Source: Bacteroidales bacterium (lineage in GTDB: Bacteria; Bacteroidota; Bacteroidia; Bacteroidales; Rikenellaceae). From it: a stretch of 64,000 nt of DNA. Below, in pieces: positions 9,273 through 19,170 of this stretch. The notes beneath the pieces are model-generated. The model ran no database searches, had not been told where the DNA came from, and saw nothing but the letters and a program-made list of their open reading frames with translations. The stretch is taken from the NCBI GenBank assembly GCA_910575495.1, contig CAJTFS010000007.1, positions 54,114 through 118,113 of the forward strand. Direction: 5' to 3'. The position numbers and the translations under genes were made by a program. Within the stretch, counting starts at the first letter, position 1. Each line of letters opens with the position of its first letter.

Positions 9273-10817
9273 CTATCGCGCGATCTCTCCCTTGAATCCC
9301 CGCAGGTCGGTCTCGTCGCAGTCGGCGATTTTCAGCGCCGGGCCTTGGGCCGGAACGATCTCCACGTCGTCCAGCACGATCTTCCGTGCGTGGCGCATCT
9401 CGCCGCCGTGCGTCGAGCGGATGCGGGTCTGCGCGATGCGGATGCCCTCGATGGGCATCTCGGGTATGCCGTTGAAGAACATGGCCCGCCGTGCGCCCAG
9501 GCAGTTGAGCCGCCGGATATCGATGTTGCGGAACGCCGGCGTCGTCTCGTCCACGGGCGGTACGGTCGCTGCGGCGTGCTCCTCGCTGCCCGATTCGAGC
9601 ACCTCGACGGCCGACTTGCCGCCGTAGAAGAGGTCGAAGAGGAGCGGTTCGGTGGCGATGTCGGACATGGAGGTGTCGTAGACGTAGATGTTCTCCACCA
9701 CGCCGCCGCGGCCGCGGCGGCTCTTGAAGCGCAGCCCCACGTCGGTCGACACGAAGTTGCAGCGGCGGACCAGCACGTTGCGCACGCCGCCCGACATTTC
9801 GCTGCCCACCACGAATCCGCCGTGGCCGCGGAAGACCGTGCAGCCCTCCACCACCACGTTTTCGGTCGGCACGCCGCGCCGGCGCCCGTCTTCGTCCTTG
9901 CCGCTCTTGATGCAGATGCCGTCGTCGCCCACGTCGAAGCGGCTGTCGCGCACGATGACGTTGCGGCACGATTCGATGTCGATGCCGTCGCCGTTCTGCG
10001 CATAGGAGGGGTTGCGCACCGTCACTCCGTCGACCGTCAGGTTGCGGCAGAGCAGCGGGTGGATGTTCCACGCCGGCGAGTTCTGGAACACGACGCCTTG
10101 CAGCAGGATGTTCTCGCAGTCGATCAGACTGACCATCACCGGGCGCAGGAAATCTTTCACCGCGGCCCACTCCTCGTCGGTGGTCAGCGTGCGCGGCACG
10201 TTCATGTCGGCCACCGCGTCGCCCCGCAGCGCCTGTTCGCTCGGGAACCAGTAAGTCGGGCGCTTGTAGCATCCGCCGCGTGCGGTGATGCGGCGCCAGG
10301 TGCTTTCGTTGACCTTCTCGCGTTTGAGCGGACGCCAATATTCGCCGTTGCCGTCGATGACGCCCTGGCCCGTGATGGCGATGTTGCGGGCTCCGCGCGC
10401 CGAGATGGGCGACTGGCAGCGGCGCGTGTTGTCGTAGCCCTCGAACGAGGTCTCGACCAGCGGGTAGAGGCTCTTGTCGTTCGAGAAGAGGATGATGGCT
10501 CCCCGTTCCACCTCCAGGCGGATGTTGGAGCGCAGGACGATCGGTCCCGTGTGCCAAACTCCTGCCGGTATGCGCAGCGTGCCGCCGCCCTGGGCGGCCA
10601 GGTGGTCGATCGCCGCCGCGAAAGCTTCGGTCGAGAGGCGGGCACCGCTCGGATCGCCTCCGAAGCCGGTCAGCGTCGCTTCCCGTTCCGGGATGGCCGG
10701 CAGCGTCACCTCCGGCATGGCGAACGGCAGTTCGTCGGGGTGGTTGTCGCGGGGCGTCTGCGCCGCGGCCGTTGTCAGCGCCAGTGCGCCCAACAGCAGG
10801 GTCGAGAGTCGTTTCAT
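9273..10817 (-). CDS. GH28 family glycoside hydrolase, secreted
   Basis: A 514-residue GH28 beta-helix protein. It starts with a signal peptide (MKRLSTLLLGALALTTAAAQ) and has the N-terminal FGGDPSGARLSTEAFAAAID stretch and the active-site motifs NGDGIDIESC, DVGDDGICIKSG, GHGGFVVGSEMSGG and RFKSRRG. It should cut galacturonan or RG-I in the periplasm or outside. It differs clearly from the GH28 protein at 7603-9042, so the pair probably acts on different linkages. A 206-bp gap containing an inverted-repeat element separates it from the PL11 gene upstream. Confidence 0.93.
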   Translation of the reverse strand: MKRLSTLLLGALALTTAAAQTPRDNHPDELPFAMPEVTLPAIPEREATLTGFGGDPSGARLSTEAFAAAIDHLAAQGGGTLRIPAGVWHTGPIVLRSNIRLEVERGAIILFSNDKSLYPLVETSFEGYDNTRRCQSPISARGARNIAITGQGVIDGNGEYWRPLKREKVNESTWRRITARGGCYKRPTYWFPSEQALRGDAVADMNVPRTLTTDEEWAAVKDFLRPVMVSLIDCENILLQGVVFQNSPAWNIHPLLCRNLTVDGVTVRNPSYAQNGDGIDIESCRNVIVRDSRFDVGDDGICIKSGKDEDGRRRGVPTENVVVEGCTVFRGHGGFVVGSEMSGGVRNVLVRRCNFVSTDVGLRFKSRRGRGGVVENIYVYDTSMSDIATEPLLFDLFYGGKSAVEVLESGSEEHAAATVPPVDETTPAFRNIDIRRLNCLGARRAMFFNGIPEMPIEGIRIAQTRIRSTHGGEMRHARKIVLDDVEIVPAQGPALKIADCDETDLRGFKGEIAR

Positions 10818-10886
10818 GCTTGTTCGAATGATTATTTATGAAATAAGGGCGCCCATCTCTGATTTTGCATTCTGTTCTTTCGGTTT

Positions 10887-10950
10887 GTCATTCTGAACGA
10901 TGTGAAGAATCTACATACATCGACAGATCCTTCGCTGCGCTCAGGATGAC
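10887..10950. repeat. Short element with GTCATTCTGA / TCAGGATGAC ends
   Basis: A 64-bp sequence bounded by near-perfect inverted ends, with GAAGAATC and GATCCTTCGCTGCGCTC inside. This is a dispersed intergenic repeat of MITE or REP type. A related TTCTTCGTCGC...CTCAGAATGAC half occurs at about 45031-45059. Confidence 0.65.
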
Positions 10951-11023
10951 GATTCCACGACGGGAAGCTTTTCGTGATAGACCCTGTGGATTTTATGGGG
11001 CCGTTATTTTGTCGCGTGTGGAA

Positions 11024-12805
11024 TTATTTCTCTCCCAGATAGTACGACGGCACCGGACTCTGCGGGTAGCCCTGGCTGCGTTCGACCACGTAGCTGCGGT
11101 AGACCGGATCCTGCATCAGCGTCGTGCGGCGGTCGCGGGCCGGCAGGCCGGTGCCGTAGATGCGGAGTTCGCCGTCGACTGACGTCACGATCTCTTCGCG
11201 CCAGTCGCCCGTGAGGTCGCCGATCAGGAGGATCGTGCCTTCGATGCCTTCGGCCACCGTCTCGCCGGGCCACTTCACGATGCGCGTGTCCTGTATCGTC
11301 TCGCGCAGCAGGTCGCCGTCCCACCACACCCAGTTGCGGCAGTCGGGCACGGGGCGGTTTTCCAGCTGCCTGCCTTGAGCCGTCGTCAGATAGCGGGATG
11401 TCTTGCCGGCCTTGCGGTCTTCCTTGGCGAAGCACTCCAGGCCCGGGTGCCGCGGGTCGATGTCGGCCGCCATGCCGTCGCCCACGTGGGTCGTCGGGGT
11501 GCCGATGTTCCACACCTGTTGCCCCGTTGCCGCGTCCACGCAGCAGACACCGCGGCCGGCGTCGTTGCTGATCTCGCTGCACAGCAGCACTTCCATGCCC
11601 GGACGGCGGGGATCGATGTCGGTGAGGTAGGTTTTGTCCGGATGTCCGATGCCTGCCGACCACAGCAGCGTGCCGTTGTCGTCGAGCATGCAGCCGCCCA
11701 GCAGGATTTCATCGCGGCCGTCGCCGTCGACATCGCCCGCCACCATGTTGTGTGCTCCCTGGCTGCGCACAACGGGGTTCTCTTCGTCGCCGTCCCAGCG
11801 CCACAGCCGCGTCAGGCGGCCGTCGTGCAGCTGCCATGCTTCGGCCAGCATCGCGCGGTAGGTGCCGCGCGCCACGATGATGGCCGGGGTTCGGCCGTCG
11901 ACGCAGGCCATGCCGATCTGATGGCGGTTCTGGCGGTTCAGATCGCCCAGGCGCGGCGTGCGTTCGATCCAGGGCGCCCGGGCGATTTCATGGCCCGTCA
12001 TGCCGTCGAGCACGACCAGATATTCCGTCCCCGAGCCCACCCGGCGGCGTTCGTCGCGTTTGCCGTCGGGGCAGATGCGCAGGGCTACTTCCGCACGGCC
12101 GTCGCCGTCGAAGTCGTAGACCGCGAAGGGCGAGTACCACACGCCCGGCTCCACGCCTTCGCCCAGGGAGTATTCCCATAGTTTGCGGCCGTCGCGGCGG
12201 TAGGCCGCGATGGTGTAGACCGAATCGTAGTGGCGCCCCTGCACGCCGGGATCCACGCCGGTGTCGGGCGTGCGCACCACGAAGTCGTATTCGCCGTCGC
12301 CGTCCAGATCGCCCACGCCCAGTTTGCCGACGCGTCCCGTCACAGGAATGGCCGTGTAGGGTTTGCCCGACCGCAGCGCCGCCAGGTCGACCTCCGTTTC
12401 GGCCGAGGCCGGCAGTCGGCGGGTGCCGTAGCGGGGCACGATGCGGTAGTAGGCTTTCTCCGCCGGTTCCGTGTCGGTGAAGTCGGTCGTAGCCGTGATC
12501 GGCTTGCGGTTCAGTAGCTCGTCGCGGTCGCCCGTGCGGCGGTAAAGGTCGAACCCGATCTCCGGGTGGTCCGATTCCAGCAGTCGCCAGCTCAGGTGCA
12601 CGCTCCGGCCGTCGGGAGCCGGGCGGGCCGTCAGCGAGCGGCCGAGGTTTTCGCGTATGCGTTCCGTGGCGAACCCTTCCACCGGCGGTTTGGCTTCGTG
12701 GCTCGGCTTGAGTATCTCGTAGTTGTATACCCGTTCGCGGGGATCCTGCGCCCGGACGGGGAGCGCTGCGCTCCAGAGCGTCAGCGCCAGCAAAAGTTTT
12801 TTCAT
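11024..12805 (-). CDS. PL11 rhamnogalacturonan lyase, secreted
   Basis: A 593-residue protein with signal peptide (MKKLLLALTLWSAALPVRAQ), a fibronectin-like N-terminal region and the eight-bladed propeller typical of PL11 (YesW/YesX type). Calcium-binding propeller loops are visible: GDLDGDGEYDFVV, YDFDGDGRAEVAL and GDVDGDGRDEILLGG. The enzyme cleaves the RG-I backbone by beta-elimination and leaves unsaturated galacturonate ends. The neighbouring GH105 domain removes exactly those ends. It starts 16 bp after the acetylesterase/GH105 gene, so the two are co-transcribed. Confidence 0.95.
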   Translation of the reverse strand: MKKLLLALTLWSAALPVRAQDPRERVYNYEILKPSHEAKPPVEGFATERIRENLGRSLTARPAPDGRSVHLSWRLLESDHPEIGFDLYRRTGDRDELLNRKPITATTDFTDTEPAEKAYYRIVPRYGTRRLPASAETEVDLAALRSGKPYTAIPVTGRVGKLGVGDLDGDGEYDFVVRTPDTGVDPGVQGRHYDSVYTIAAYRRDGRKLWEYSLGEGVEPGVWYSPFAVYDFDGDGRAEVALRICPDGKRDERRRVGSGTEYLVVLDGMTGHEIARAPWIERTPRLGDLNRQNRHQIGMACVDGRTPAIIVARGTYRAMLAEAWQLHDGRLTRLWRWDGDEENPVVRSQGAHNMVAGDVDGDGRDEILLGGCMLDDNGTLLWSAGIGHPDKTYLTDIDPRRPGMEVLLCSEISNDAGRGVCCVDAATGQQVWNIGTPTTHVGDGMAADIDPRHPGLECFAKEDRKAGKTSRYLTTAQGRQLENRPVPDCRNWVWWDGDLLRETIQDTRIVKWPGETVAEGIEGTILLIGDLTGDWREEIVTSVDGELRIYGTGLPARDRRTTLMQDPVYRSYVVERSQGYPQSPVPSYYLGEK

Positions 12806-12821
12806 GATCGTGCGTGTCGGT

Positions 12822-15347
12822 TTATTTGCCCAGTTCCAGACAGCCCATGATGAAGGGGCCCGTCGCCTTGGCGTCGTTGTCGCGCATGCGTTCGCCGATG
12901 TAGTATTCGAAGCTGCCGTCGCGGTAGGGCGTGCCGCCCAGCCCGCCCACCTGGCAGCAGCGCGTGAGCGTCAGCGTGCCGTCGGCGTTCTCGCCCAGGA
13001 GTTTGCTGCGCAGTCCCTCGAAGGCCTTTTCGGCATATCGGCGGTAGCTCTCGTCGAGATAGCCCTTGTTCACCGCCTTGGCGTAGGCGTACATGAGTTG
13101 AGCCGTGACGGAGGCTTCGGGAAAGTTGCCTTTGCGCTTGGGGCAGTCGAGGACCTGGTACCACAGGCCCGCCTTGTCCTGGTATTTCGGCAGTGCGTCG
13201 GCCAGTCCTCGGATCAACGATATAATATAGGTGCGGTCGGGATGCTCCTCGGGGATGTAGTCGAGGTTGTCGACCAGCGCCATCATCCACCAGCCGATCG
13301 AGCGGCCCCAGAAGTTGGGCGAATGGCCCGTCTCGGGGTCGGCCCAGCGCTGCGAGCGGCTCTCGTCCCACGCATGGTGGTAGAGCCCCGTGGCAGCGTC
13401 GTGCGTGTGGAGGTGGCAGAGCTTGATCTGCTTGACGGCCTCCTCGATCCACTCCGGCTTGTCGAATTCGGCGCCGTACTGAGCCAGGAAAGGCGAGCAC
13501 ATGTAGAGCCCGTCGAGCCATATCTGATGCTGGTAGATCAGTTTGTGCCAGTAGGCGCCGTCGCACGTGCGCGGATGGCGGCGCATCTGTCCCACGAGGC
13601 GCTCCAACGCTTTGCGGTACTTGGCCTTGCCCGTCTCGCGGTAGCAGTCGAAGAGCACCTTGCCCGAATTGATGTAGTCGATGTTGTAGGTGGCCAGGTC
13701 GTAGAGGTGGATGTCGCCGTTGTCGTCGATGAGCGAGTCGGCCCACCGCTCCACGTAGTCGAAGTAGCGGCGTTCGCCCGTGGCTTTCCACATCCGCAGC
13801 ATCGCACAGCAGCCCACGCCCTGCGCATAGCCGAAGAAGAGGCGTTTGCCGTGGTCGAGCTGCCACGCTTCGGGGAAGCGGCGCATCTCCGAGTCGGCGA
13901 ACCGCCGGGCGTAGCTGTCCGGCTCCCACGCGTCCGTGCGGAACGGCACGGCCGGCAGTCCGGCGCCGTTGGCCAGGTTCACGCGGAACCACTTGCCCCA
14001 GCCGTAGCGCACCGCCTCGGGTTCGGCCACCTCGGGGGCCGTCAGCAAGATTTCATCGCCCCGGACTTTGGCTTCGGCGGGGTAGAAACGGCGGTCGGCG
14101 CCGGCCAGAAGGAATCCCTCGATCCGGTCGCCTGAGGCGGCATGCAGCCCTTCGGCATTGGCGAATTTCACGGCCAGCGTCCGCCCTTCGGTGCGGTGCG
14201 AGAGGTAGTAGGGGCTCTCGCACGCCACCTCGCGGCCATAGTCGCGGTTGAGCGCCCAGCGGGCCAGTCGTTCGCCCGGTATCTGCTTGTTGCGCGGATG
14301 GATGTCGAGCGAGTCGCCCGCATCGGTGATGACGGCCATGCCGGTGCGGCGTACCGAGCGCCACGTGCGGAACTGGGCGTCGCGGATGGCGGCGGGCTGT
14401 TGGTAATGGGGTGCGATCTGCACGAAGTAGAACGGCATGTCGGGCGCCTCGAACGCTTCGCGCCACGACGCGATGAGCTGGGTGAGTACCTGCTGGTATT
14501 TTTCCGCGCGCACCGAGTTCGATTCGCCCTGGTACCACACGCAGCCCTTCACTGTGTAGGGAACGATCGGGCGGACCATGCCGTTCCACAGCGTCGCCGG
14601 GACCTTGCACCAATCCTTGTTGCGTTTGATGTTTTTGGGGTCGAACTGTTCGAGTACGTCGGCATAGAGCTTGTTTTTCTCCATAACGCGGCGCGGCATC
14701 CACGATTCGGCGTGCGTGCCGCCCCACGTGGTCTGGATCAGACCTACGGGCCGCTGCAGTTCGAGGAGCAGTTCGCGGCCGAAGACGAAGCCCACGGCCG
14801 AAAAATCCTTCAGGTTGTCGGGCGTGCAGACCACCCACCGGCCTTCGCAGTCGTCGCGTTCGCCGTCGTGGGCCAGCTGGTGCTCGACATGGAACAGACG
14901 CAGGTTGTCGTAGGTGGCGCGCTCCATCTGCCGGTCGTAGTCGATCATGCCGGTCTTCCACTTGTTCTTGGGGTCGCAGGCCGTCGGGAACTCCATGTTC
15001 GACTGGCCCGAGCAGAGCCACACTTCGCCGACGAGGATGTTGCTTATCACGACGGAATCCTCCCTGCCGCTGATGGTAAGGGTGTGGCCCGTTGCTGCGG
15101 CCGGAGTCTCGATGTCGACGCGCCAGCGGCCGTTGCGGTCGGCCGTGGTGCGGTAGACGCGGTCGCTCCACGACGGGGCGACCGTGATTTTCTCTTTCGG
15201 ATCGGCGTGCCCCCATACGGCGACGCGGCTCTCCTGCTGCAGCACCATGTTGTCCGACAGAATGGCCGGCATGCGGATCGCTGCCTGCGCAGGGGTGGAT
15301 AGGGCGGCCAGCAGCAGCGCTGCCAGGACCGTGCAGAGTCGTTTCAT
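12822..15347 (-). CDS. Two-domain sialate-O-acetylesterase-like / GH105 unsaturated rhamnogalacturonyl hydrolase
   Basis: An 841-residue secreted fusion (signal peptide MKRLCTVLAALLLAALSTPAQA). Residues about 25-480 are an SGNH/sialate-O-acetylesterase-type domain: GEVWLCSGQSNMEF with Ser116 as nucleophile, VWYQGESN, and DAGDSLDIHPRNK as the Asp-His pair. Residues about 490-841 are a GH105 (alpha/alpha)6 domain with YNIDYINSGK, FWGRSIGWWMMALVD and QVGGLGGTPYRDGSFEYYIG. One chain would deacetylate RG-I oligosaccharides and release the unsaturated galacturonate made by the PL11 lyase. The start is the ATG at 15347, preceded by a -7 box. Confidence 0.93.
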   Translation of the reverse strand: MKRLCTVLAALLLAALSTPAQAAIRMPAILSDNMVLQQESRVAVWGHADPKEKITVAPSWSDRVYRTTADRNGRWRVDIETPAAATGHTLTISGREDSVVISNILVGEVWLCSGQSNMEFPTACDPKNKWKTGMIDYDRQMERATYDNLRLFHVEHQLAHDGERDDCEGRWVVCTPDNLKDFSAVGFVFGRELLLELQRPVGLIQTTWGGTHAESWMPRRVMEKNKLYADVLEQFDPKNIKRNKDWCKVPATLWNGMVRPIVPYTVKGCVWYQGESNSVRAEKYQQVLTQLIASWREAFEAPDMPFYFVQIAPHYQQPAAIRDAQFRTWRSVRRTGMAVITDAGDSLDIHPRNKQIPGERLARWALNRDYGREVACESPYYLSHRTEGRTLAVKFANAEGLHAASGDRIEGFLLAGADRRFYPAEAKVRGDEILLTAPEVAEPEAVRYGWGKWFRVNLANGAGLPAVPFRTDAWEPDSYARRFADSEMRRFPEAWQLDHGKRLFFGYAQGVGCCAMLRMWKATGERRYFDYVERWADSLIDDNGDIHLYDLATYNIDYINSGKVLFDCYRETGKAKYRKALERLVGQMRRHPRTCDGAYWHKLIYQHQIWLDGLYMCSPFLAQYGAEFDKPEWIEEAVKQIKLCHLHTHDAATGLYHHAWDESRSQRWADPETGHSPNFWGRSIGWWMMALVDNLDYIPEEHPDRTYIISLIRGLADALPKYQDKAGLWYQVLDCPKRKGNFPEASVTAQLMYAYAKAVNKGYLDESYRRYAEKAFEGLRSKLLGENADGTLTLTRCCQVGGLGGTPYRDGSFEYYIGERMRDNDAKATGPFIMGCLELGK

Positions 15348-15372
15348 AGGTCGGTTCGGGTTTGGTTTTCTA

Positions 15373-15404
15373 CAAAATTAGGCATTTCGGCCCGAACCGG
15401 CAAT
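15373..15404 (-). promoter_or_regulatory. Promoter of the acetylesterase/GH105-PL11 unit
   Basis: The -7 box TAATTTTG (15380-15373) is the same octamer as in front of the SusC and GH28-rha units. A weak -33 box (ATTG, 15404-15401) lies 20 nt upstream. Confidence 0.55.
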
Positions 15405-15610
15405 CTTTGCCCCTCAACAAAAACATTTCGTTTAGTAGAAAGTCATTCGCTGAAAGCGGGAGGGGATAAGTGAAAGGGGAGCGGCATTTTTGTGACTGCG
15501 GCGCTGTGCAGCCGTGCCTTGCGGGCGTTGCGAAGGCAAGCCGTGTGTTCACGCCGAATGTGATAAGGGTGAAAAGCGCAGGTCCGGACCTTCACTTTTC
15601 ACCTCTCGCT

Positions 15611-16066
15611 TTATTCCGGCCGGTAGCCCGTATCTTCGGGCAGGTCGGTTCCGGTGGCCGCTGCCACGGCGAGTTTGTCGCAGCGGTTGTTCTCGACGGT
15701 CTCGGCATGGCCTTTCACCCATACGAAGCGGACCTTGTGGCGCCGGTAGGCTTTCAAGAAGCGGACCCACAGGTCGGGATTCTTCTTGCCGCGGAAGAGT
15801 TTCCGTTCCCAGCTGAAGACCCAGCCTTTCTCCACGGCGTCGACCACATATTTCGAGTCGGAGTAGATCACCACCTCCGAGTCGGCGAATTTCAGCGCTT
15901 CGAGTGCCGCGCACACCCCCATGAGCTCCATGCGGTTGTTGGTCGTAAGGCGGAAACCCTGCGACATCTCCTTGCGGTGGGGCCCCGACACCAGGACGAT
16001 GCCGTAGCCGCCCGGCCCCGGATTGCCGCGGGCCGAACCGTCGGTGTAGATGGTGATGGAAGACAA
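15611..16066 (-). CDS. rnhA: Ribonuclease HI
   Basis: A 151-residue RNase HI that cuts the RNA strand of RNA-DNA hybrids. The fold signatures are YTDGSARGNPGPGGYG (Asp9), NNRMELMGVCAALEAL (catalytic Glu), VIYSDSKYVV (Asp) and WVKGHAETVENNRCDKLA (His and last Asp). It is a single gene between pectin genes and valS, followed and preceded by heptad-type repeats (about 15594-15606, 16071-16095). Confidence 0.96.
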   Translation of the reverse strand: MSSITIYTDGSARGNPGPGGYGIVLVSGPHRKEMSQGFRLTTNNRMELMGVCAALEALKFADSEVVIYSDSKYVVDAVEKGWVFSWERKLFRGKKNPDLWVRFLKAYRRHKVRFVWVKGHAETVENNRCDKLAVAAATGTDLPEDTGYRPE

Positions 16067-16208
16067 AGCGAGAAGTGAAAGGTGAAGAGTGAAACGGGAT
16101 AGGTCGGGAACAGAGGTTTTCCGCCGGCATGTCCGCCGGTTCCGCGGAGCGGGCCGGCGAGAGGAAACAAGGAGGTGCGGAAAGATGAAAAATGAAGAGG
16201 AGCCGGAC

Positions 16209-16238
16209 CCCCTTCGCTTTTCACCTTTTACCTTTCAC
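16209..16238. repeat. Heptad repeat (TTTCACC type) at the valS 3' end
   Basis: Three imperfect copies of a TTTCACC/TTTTACC heptamer lie directly after the valS stop codon. The same unit flanks several other gene ends in the window. Confidence 0.7.
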
Positions 16239-16239
16239 C

Positions 16240-18867
16240 TTATTTCAGTGCCGAAAGCTGTTCCTTGATGGCGGCGATGCGGGCTTCGGCGTCGGCCTGC
16301 TTGGCGCGTTCGTTGGCCACCACCTTCTCGGGCGCCGACTGCACGAAGCGTTCGTTGGAGAGCTTCTTCATGACCGACAATAGGAACCCTTCGTAGTAGG
16401 CCAGATCGTCGGTCAGTTTCTTGCGCTCGGCATCGGTGTCGATCATGCCCGCCAGCGGCACGAAATATTGGGTCGTCTTGACGATGAACGCGGCGGCGGC
16501 CGGGTCTTTCTCCGTCACCTTTTCGATGGCCGACAGATTGGCCATCTTCATCATGACGGGAGCGTATTCGGCCGGATAGTTGTCGTCGGCGATGACATGG
16601 AGCGTCAGCGCCTCTTTCTGCGGCAGGTTCTTCTGGTTGCGGATGTTGCGTACGGCCGAGACGATCTCCTTGGCCAGCTCGAAGCGGGCCAGCAGCGCGG
16701 CGTCCTCCGCCTCGGGCTGCGGCATCGGGGCGATGCAGATCGAGTCGCCCTCGGCGCGGGGCGCCAGGTCCTGCCAGATCTCCTCCGTCACGAACGGCAT
16801 GAACGGATGCAGGGCGCGCATCAGCGCGTCGAAGAAAGCGCGCGTCTGGTCCATCGTCTTGCGGTCGACGGGCCGGCCGTAGGCGGGCTTGACCATCTCA
16901 AGATACTGGGCGCTGAAGTCGTCCCAGAAGAGCCGGTAGAGCGTCGTGCAGGCCTCCGAAATGCGGTAGGAGCGGAAATCGTCGGCCACTTCGCGCAGCG
17001 TGCGGCCCAGGGCCTGGCGGAACCAGGCTGCGGCCAGCCGGTCGTTCTCGTTCTGCGCCGCCCGGTCGTCCACCGTCCAGCCGTTGACAAGCCGGTAGGC
17101 GTTCCATATCTTGTTGCCGAAGTTGCGGCCCTGTTCGCAGAGCGCTTCGTCGAACATCACATCGTTGCCCGCCGACGAGGACATCAGCATGGCCAGGCGC
17201 ACACCGTCGGCGCCGTACTTGTCGATCAGGTCGAGCGGGTCGGGCGAGTTGCCCAGCTGCTTCGACATCTTGCGGCCGATCTTGTCGCGCACGATGCCCG
17301 TGAAATAGACGTTGGCGAAAGGTTTCTCGCCGCGGTATTCGTAGCCGGCCATGATCATGCGGGCCACCCAGAAGAAGATGATGTCGGGGCCTGTCACCAG
17401 ATCGTCGGTGGGGTAGTAGTAGCGGATTTCGTCGTTGTCGGGGTTGCGGATGCCGTCGAACACCGAGATCGGCCACAGCCACGACGAGAACCACGTGTCC
17501 AGCACGTCTTCGTCCTGCCGCAGGTCGCTGAGCTGCAGCGACGTGTCGCCCGACTTGGCCCGCGCTTTCTCCATTGCTTCCTCGGCGGTGAGCGCCACCA
17601 CGAAACCGCCCTTGGGAAGGTAGTAGGCCGGGATGCGCTGCCCCCACCACAGCTGGCGCGAGATGCACCAGTCCTTGATGTTCTCCATCCAGTGGCGGTA
17701 GGTGTTCTTGTATTTCTCGGGCACGAAGCGGATGGCGTCTTCCAGAACGGCCTTGGTCGCCGGCCCGGCCAGCTCCGACATGGAGAGGAACCACTGCATC
17801 GAGAGCTTCGGTTCGATGGCTACGCCCGTTCGTTCGGAGTAGCCCACGTTGTTGGTGTACTCCTCGGTCTTTTCGAGCAGACCCGCCGCCGCGAGGTCGC
17901 CCTCGATCTTGCGGCGCACGTCGAAACGCTCCTCGCCGACGTACATGCCCACCTTGTCGTTGATGGTGCCGTCGTCGTTGAAGATGTCGATGGTCTCCAG
18001 CCCGTATTTCTCGCCCAGCATGTAGTCGTTGACGTCGTGGGCCGGGGTCACCTTCAGCGCGCCCGTGCCGAACTCGATGTCGACGTAGGAGTCGCGGATG
18101 ACCGGGATCGAACGGCCGACCAGCGGCACGATCACGCGGGCGTCGGCCGGCAGCCATGCGTAGCGCTCGTCGTCGGGGTTGACGCACAGGGCCGTGTCGC
18201 CCAGGATGGTCTCGGGACGCGTGGTGGCCACGATGATGTGCTTGTCCGTACCCTCGACCTTATAGCGCAGGTAGTAGAGTTTGCCGTGCGACTCCTTGAA
18301 AATCACCTCCTCGTCCGAGAGGGCCGTCTTGGCTGCGGGGTCCCAGTTGACCATGCGCACGCCGCGGTAGATCCTGCCCTTTTCGTAGAGGTCGCAGAAG
18401 ACGCGCAGCACGCTCTCGGTGCGGGCGTCGTCCATCGTGAAGCAGGTGCGGTCCCAGTCGCACGAGGCGCCCAGCTTGCGCAGCTGCTTGAGGATCACGC
18501 CGCCGTACTTCTCTTTCCACTCCCAGGCATGGCGGAGGAACTCTTCGCGCGTGAGCGACGACTTCTCGATCCCCCGCTCGTGCAGCATCGCCACCACCTT
18601 GGCCTCCGTGGCGATCGAGGCGTGGTCCATGCCGGGCACCCAGCAGGCGTTCTTGCCCGACATGCGGGCGCGGCGCACCAGCACGTCCTGCAGCGTGTTG
18701 TTGAGCATGTGGCCCATGTGGAGCATGCCCGTCACGTTGGGAGGCGGAATGACGATCGTGTAGGGTTCCCGGGCGTCGGGCTCCGAGTGGAAAAGCCGGT
18801 GGCCGATCCAGTAGTCGTACCATTTCGTCTCGATCTGCCGGGGTGCGTATTTGTCTGCGATTTGCAT
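16240..18867 (-). CDS. valS: Valyl-tRNA synthetase
   Basis: An 875-residue class I synthetase that charges tRNA-Val in the cytoplasm. The nucleotide-binding motif [15 protein letters not shown] and the [14 protein letters not shown] loop are present, followed by the anticodon-binding domain and a C-terminal coiled coil ([20 protein letters not shown]). Length fits the bacterial family. The start is set at the ATG at 18867 ([20 protein letters not shown]); an upstream in-frame extension of 16 residues overlaps the promoter. Confidence 0.97.
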   Translation of the reverse strand: MQIADKYAPRQIETKWYDYWIGHRLFHSEPDAREPYTIVIPPPNVTGMLHMGHMLNNTLQDVLVRRARMSGKNACWVPGMDHASIATEAKVVAMLHERGIEKSSLTREEFLRHAWEWKEKYGGVILKQLRKLGASCDWDRTCFTMDDARTESVLRVFCDLYEKGRIYRGVRMVNWDPAAKTALSDEEVIFKESHGKLYYLRYKVEGTDKHIIVATTRPETILGDTALCVNPDDERYAWLPADARVIVPLVGRSIPVIRDSYVDIEFGTGALKVTPAHDVNDYMLGEKYGLETIDIFNDDGTINDKVGMYVGEERFDVRRKIEGDLAAAGLLEKTEEYTNNVGYSERTGVAIEPKLSMQWFLSMSELAGPATKAVLEDAIRFVPEKYKNTYRHWMENIKDWCISRQLWWGQRIPAYYLPKGGFVVALTAEEAMEKARAKSGDTSLQLSDLRQDEDVLDTWFSSWLWPISVFDGIRNPDNDEIRYYYPTDDLVTGPDIIFFWVARMIMAGYEYRGEKPFANVYFTGIVRDKIGRKMSKQLGNSPDPLDLIDKYGADGVRLAMLMSSSAGNDVMFDEALCEQGRNFGNKIWNAYRLVNGWTVDDRAAQNENDRLAAAWFRQALGRTLREVADDFRSYRISEACTTLYRLFWDDFSAQYLEMVKPAYGRPVDRKTMDQTRAFFDALMRALHPFMPFVTEEIWQDLAPRAEGDSICIAPMPQPEAEDAALLARFELAKEIVSAVRNIRNQKNLPQKEALTLHVIADDNYPAEYAPVMMKMANLSAIEKVTEKDPAAAAFIVKTTQYFVPLAGMIDTDAERKKLTDDLAYYEGFLLSVMKKLSNERFVQSAPEKVVANERAKQADAEARIAAIKEQLSALK

Positions 18868-18900
18868 GGAGTGTGGGTTTTTCTTTCGGGTTGCGAGGTG

Positions 18901-18908
18901 CAAAGTTA
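18901..18908 (-). promoter_or_regulatory. -7 box (TAACTTTG) of valS
   Basis: A perfect TANNTTTG match on the minus strand, 34 nt before the valS ATG, with a TTTC-like -33 box 19 nt further up. It is divergent from the lon promoter about 45 bp away. Confidence 0.65.
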
Positions 18909-18952
18909 TCAACAATCCGTTAAAGATGAAATAAAATTCCGTAAAAAAACGT

Positions 18953-18960
18953 TACCTTTG
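18953..18960 (+). promoter_or_regulatory. -7 box (TACCTTTG), probable lon promoter
   Basis: A perfect TANNTTTG match on the plus strand. Between it and the lon ATG lies a GC-rich leader of about 210 nt (18961-19170) without a credible ORF. No good -33 box is seen. Confidence 0.55.
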
Positions 18961-19170
18961 CGCCCGCATATATATTATGATGTAAGCGGTCGCGCCGGTT
19001 TGCGCGGCCGGCGGCGCAGGGCCCGCACTGCGACTTTCGGTGCGCAGCCGTTCCCGAAGCGGACCGGATTCGCGCTTGTGGCGGCCGGCCCCTGCGAGCG
19101 CGGCGCAAAGTTGCAGGCACGGCTTCCGGCAGGTTGCAGTCCGGAGGACCGATGCGAAAAACAGTGCATT

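Noticed and set aside
16468..19170. Open frame on the plus strand that runs through valS antisense into lon
   Set aside because: The part before 19171 is the antisense of valS plus the leader, has low-complexity Arg/Val/His composition and no family similarity. It stays open only because of GC-rich codon bias; lon starts at the ATG at 19171.
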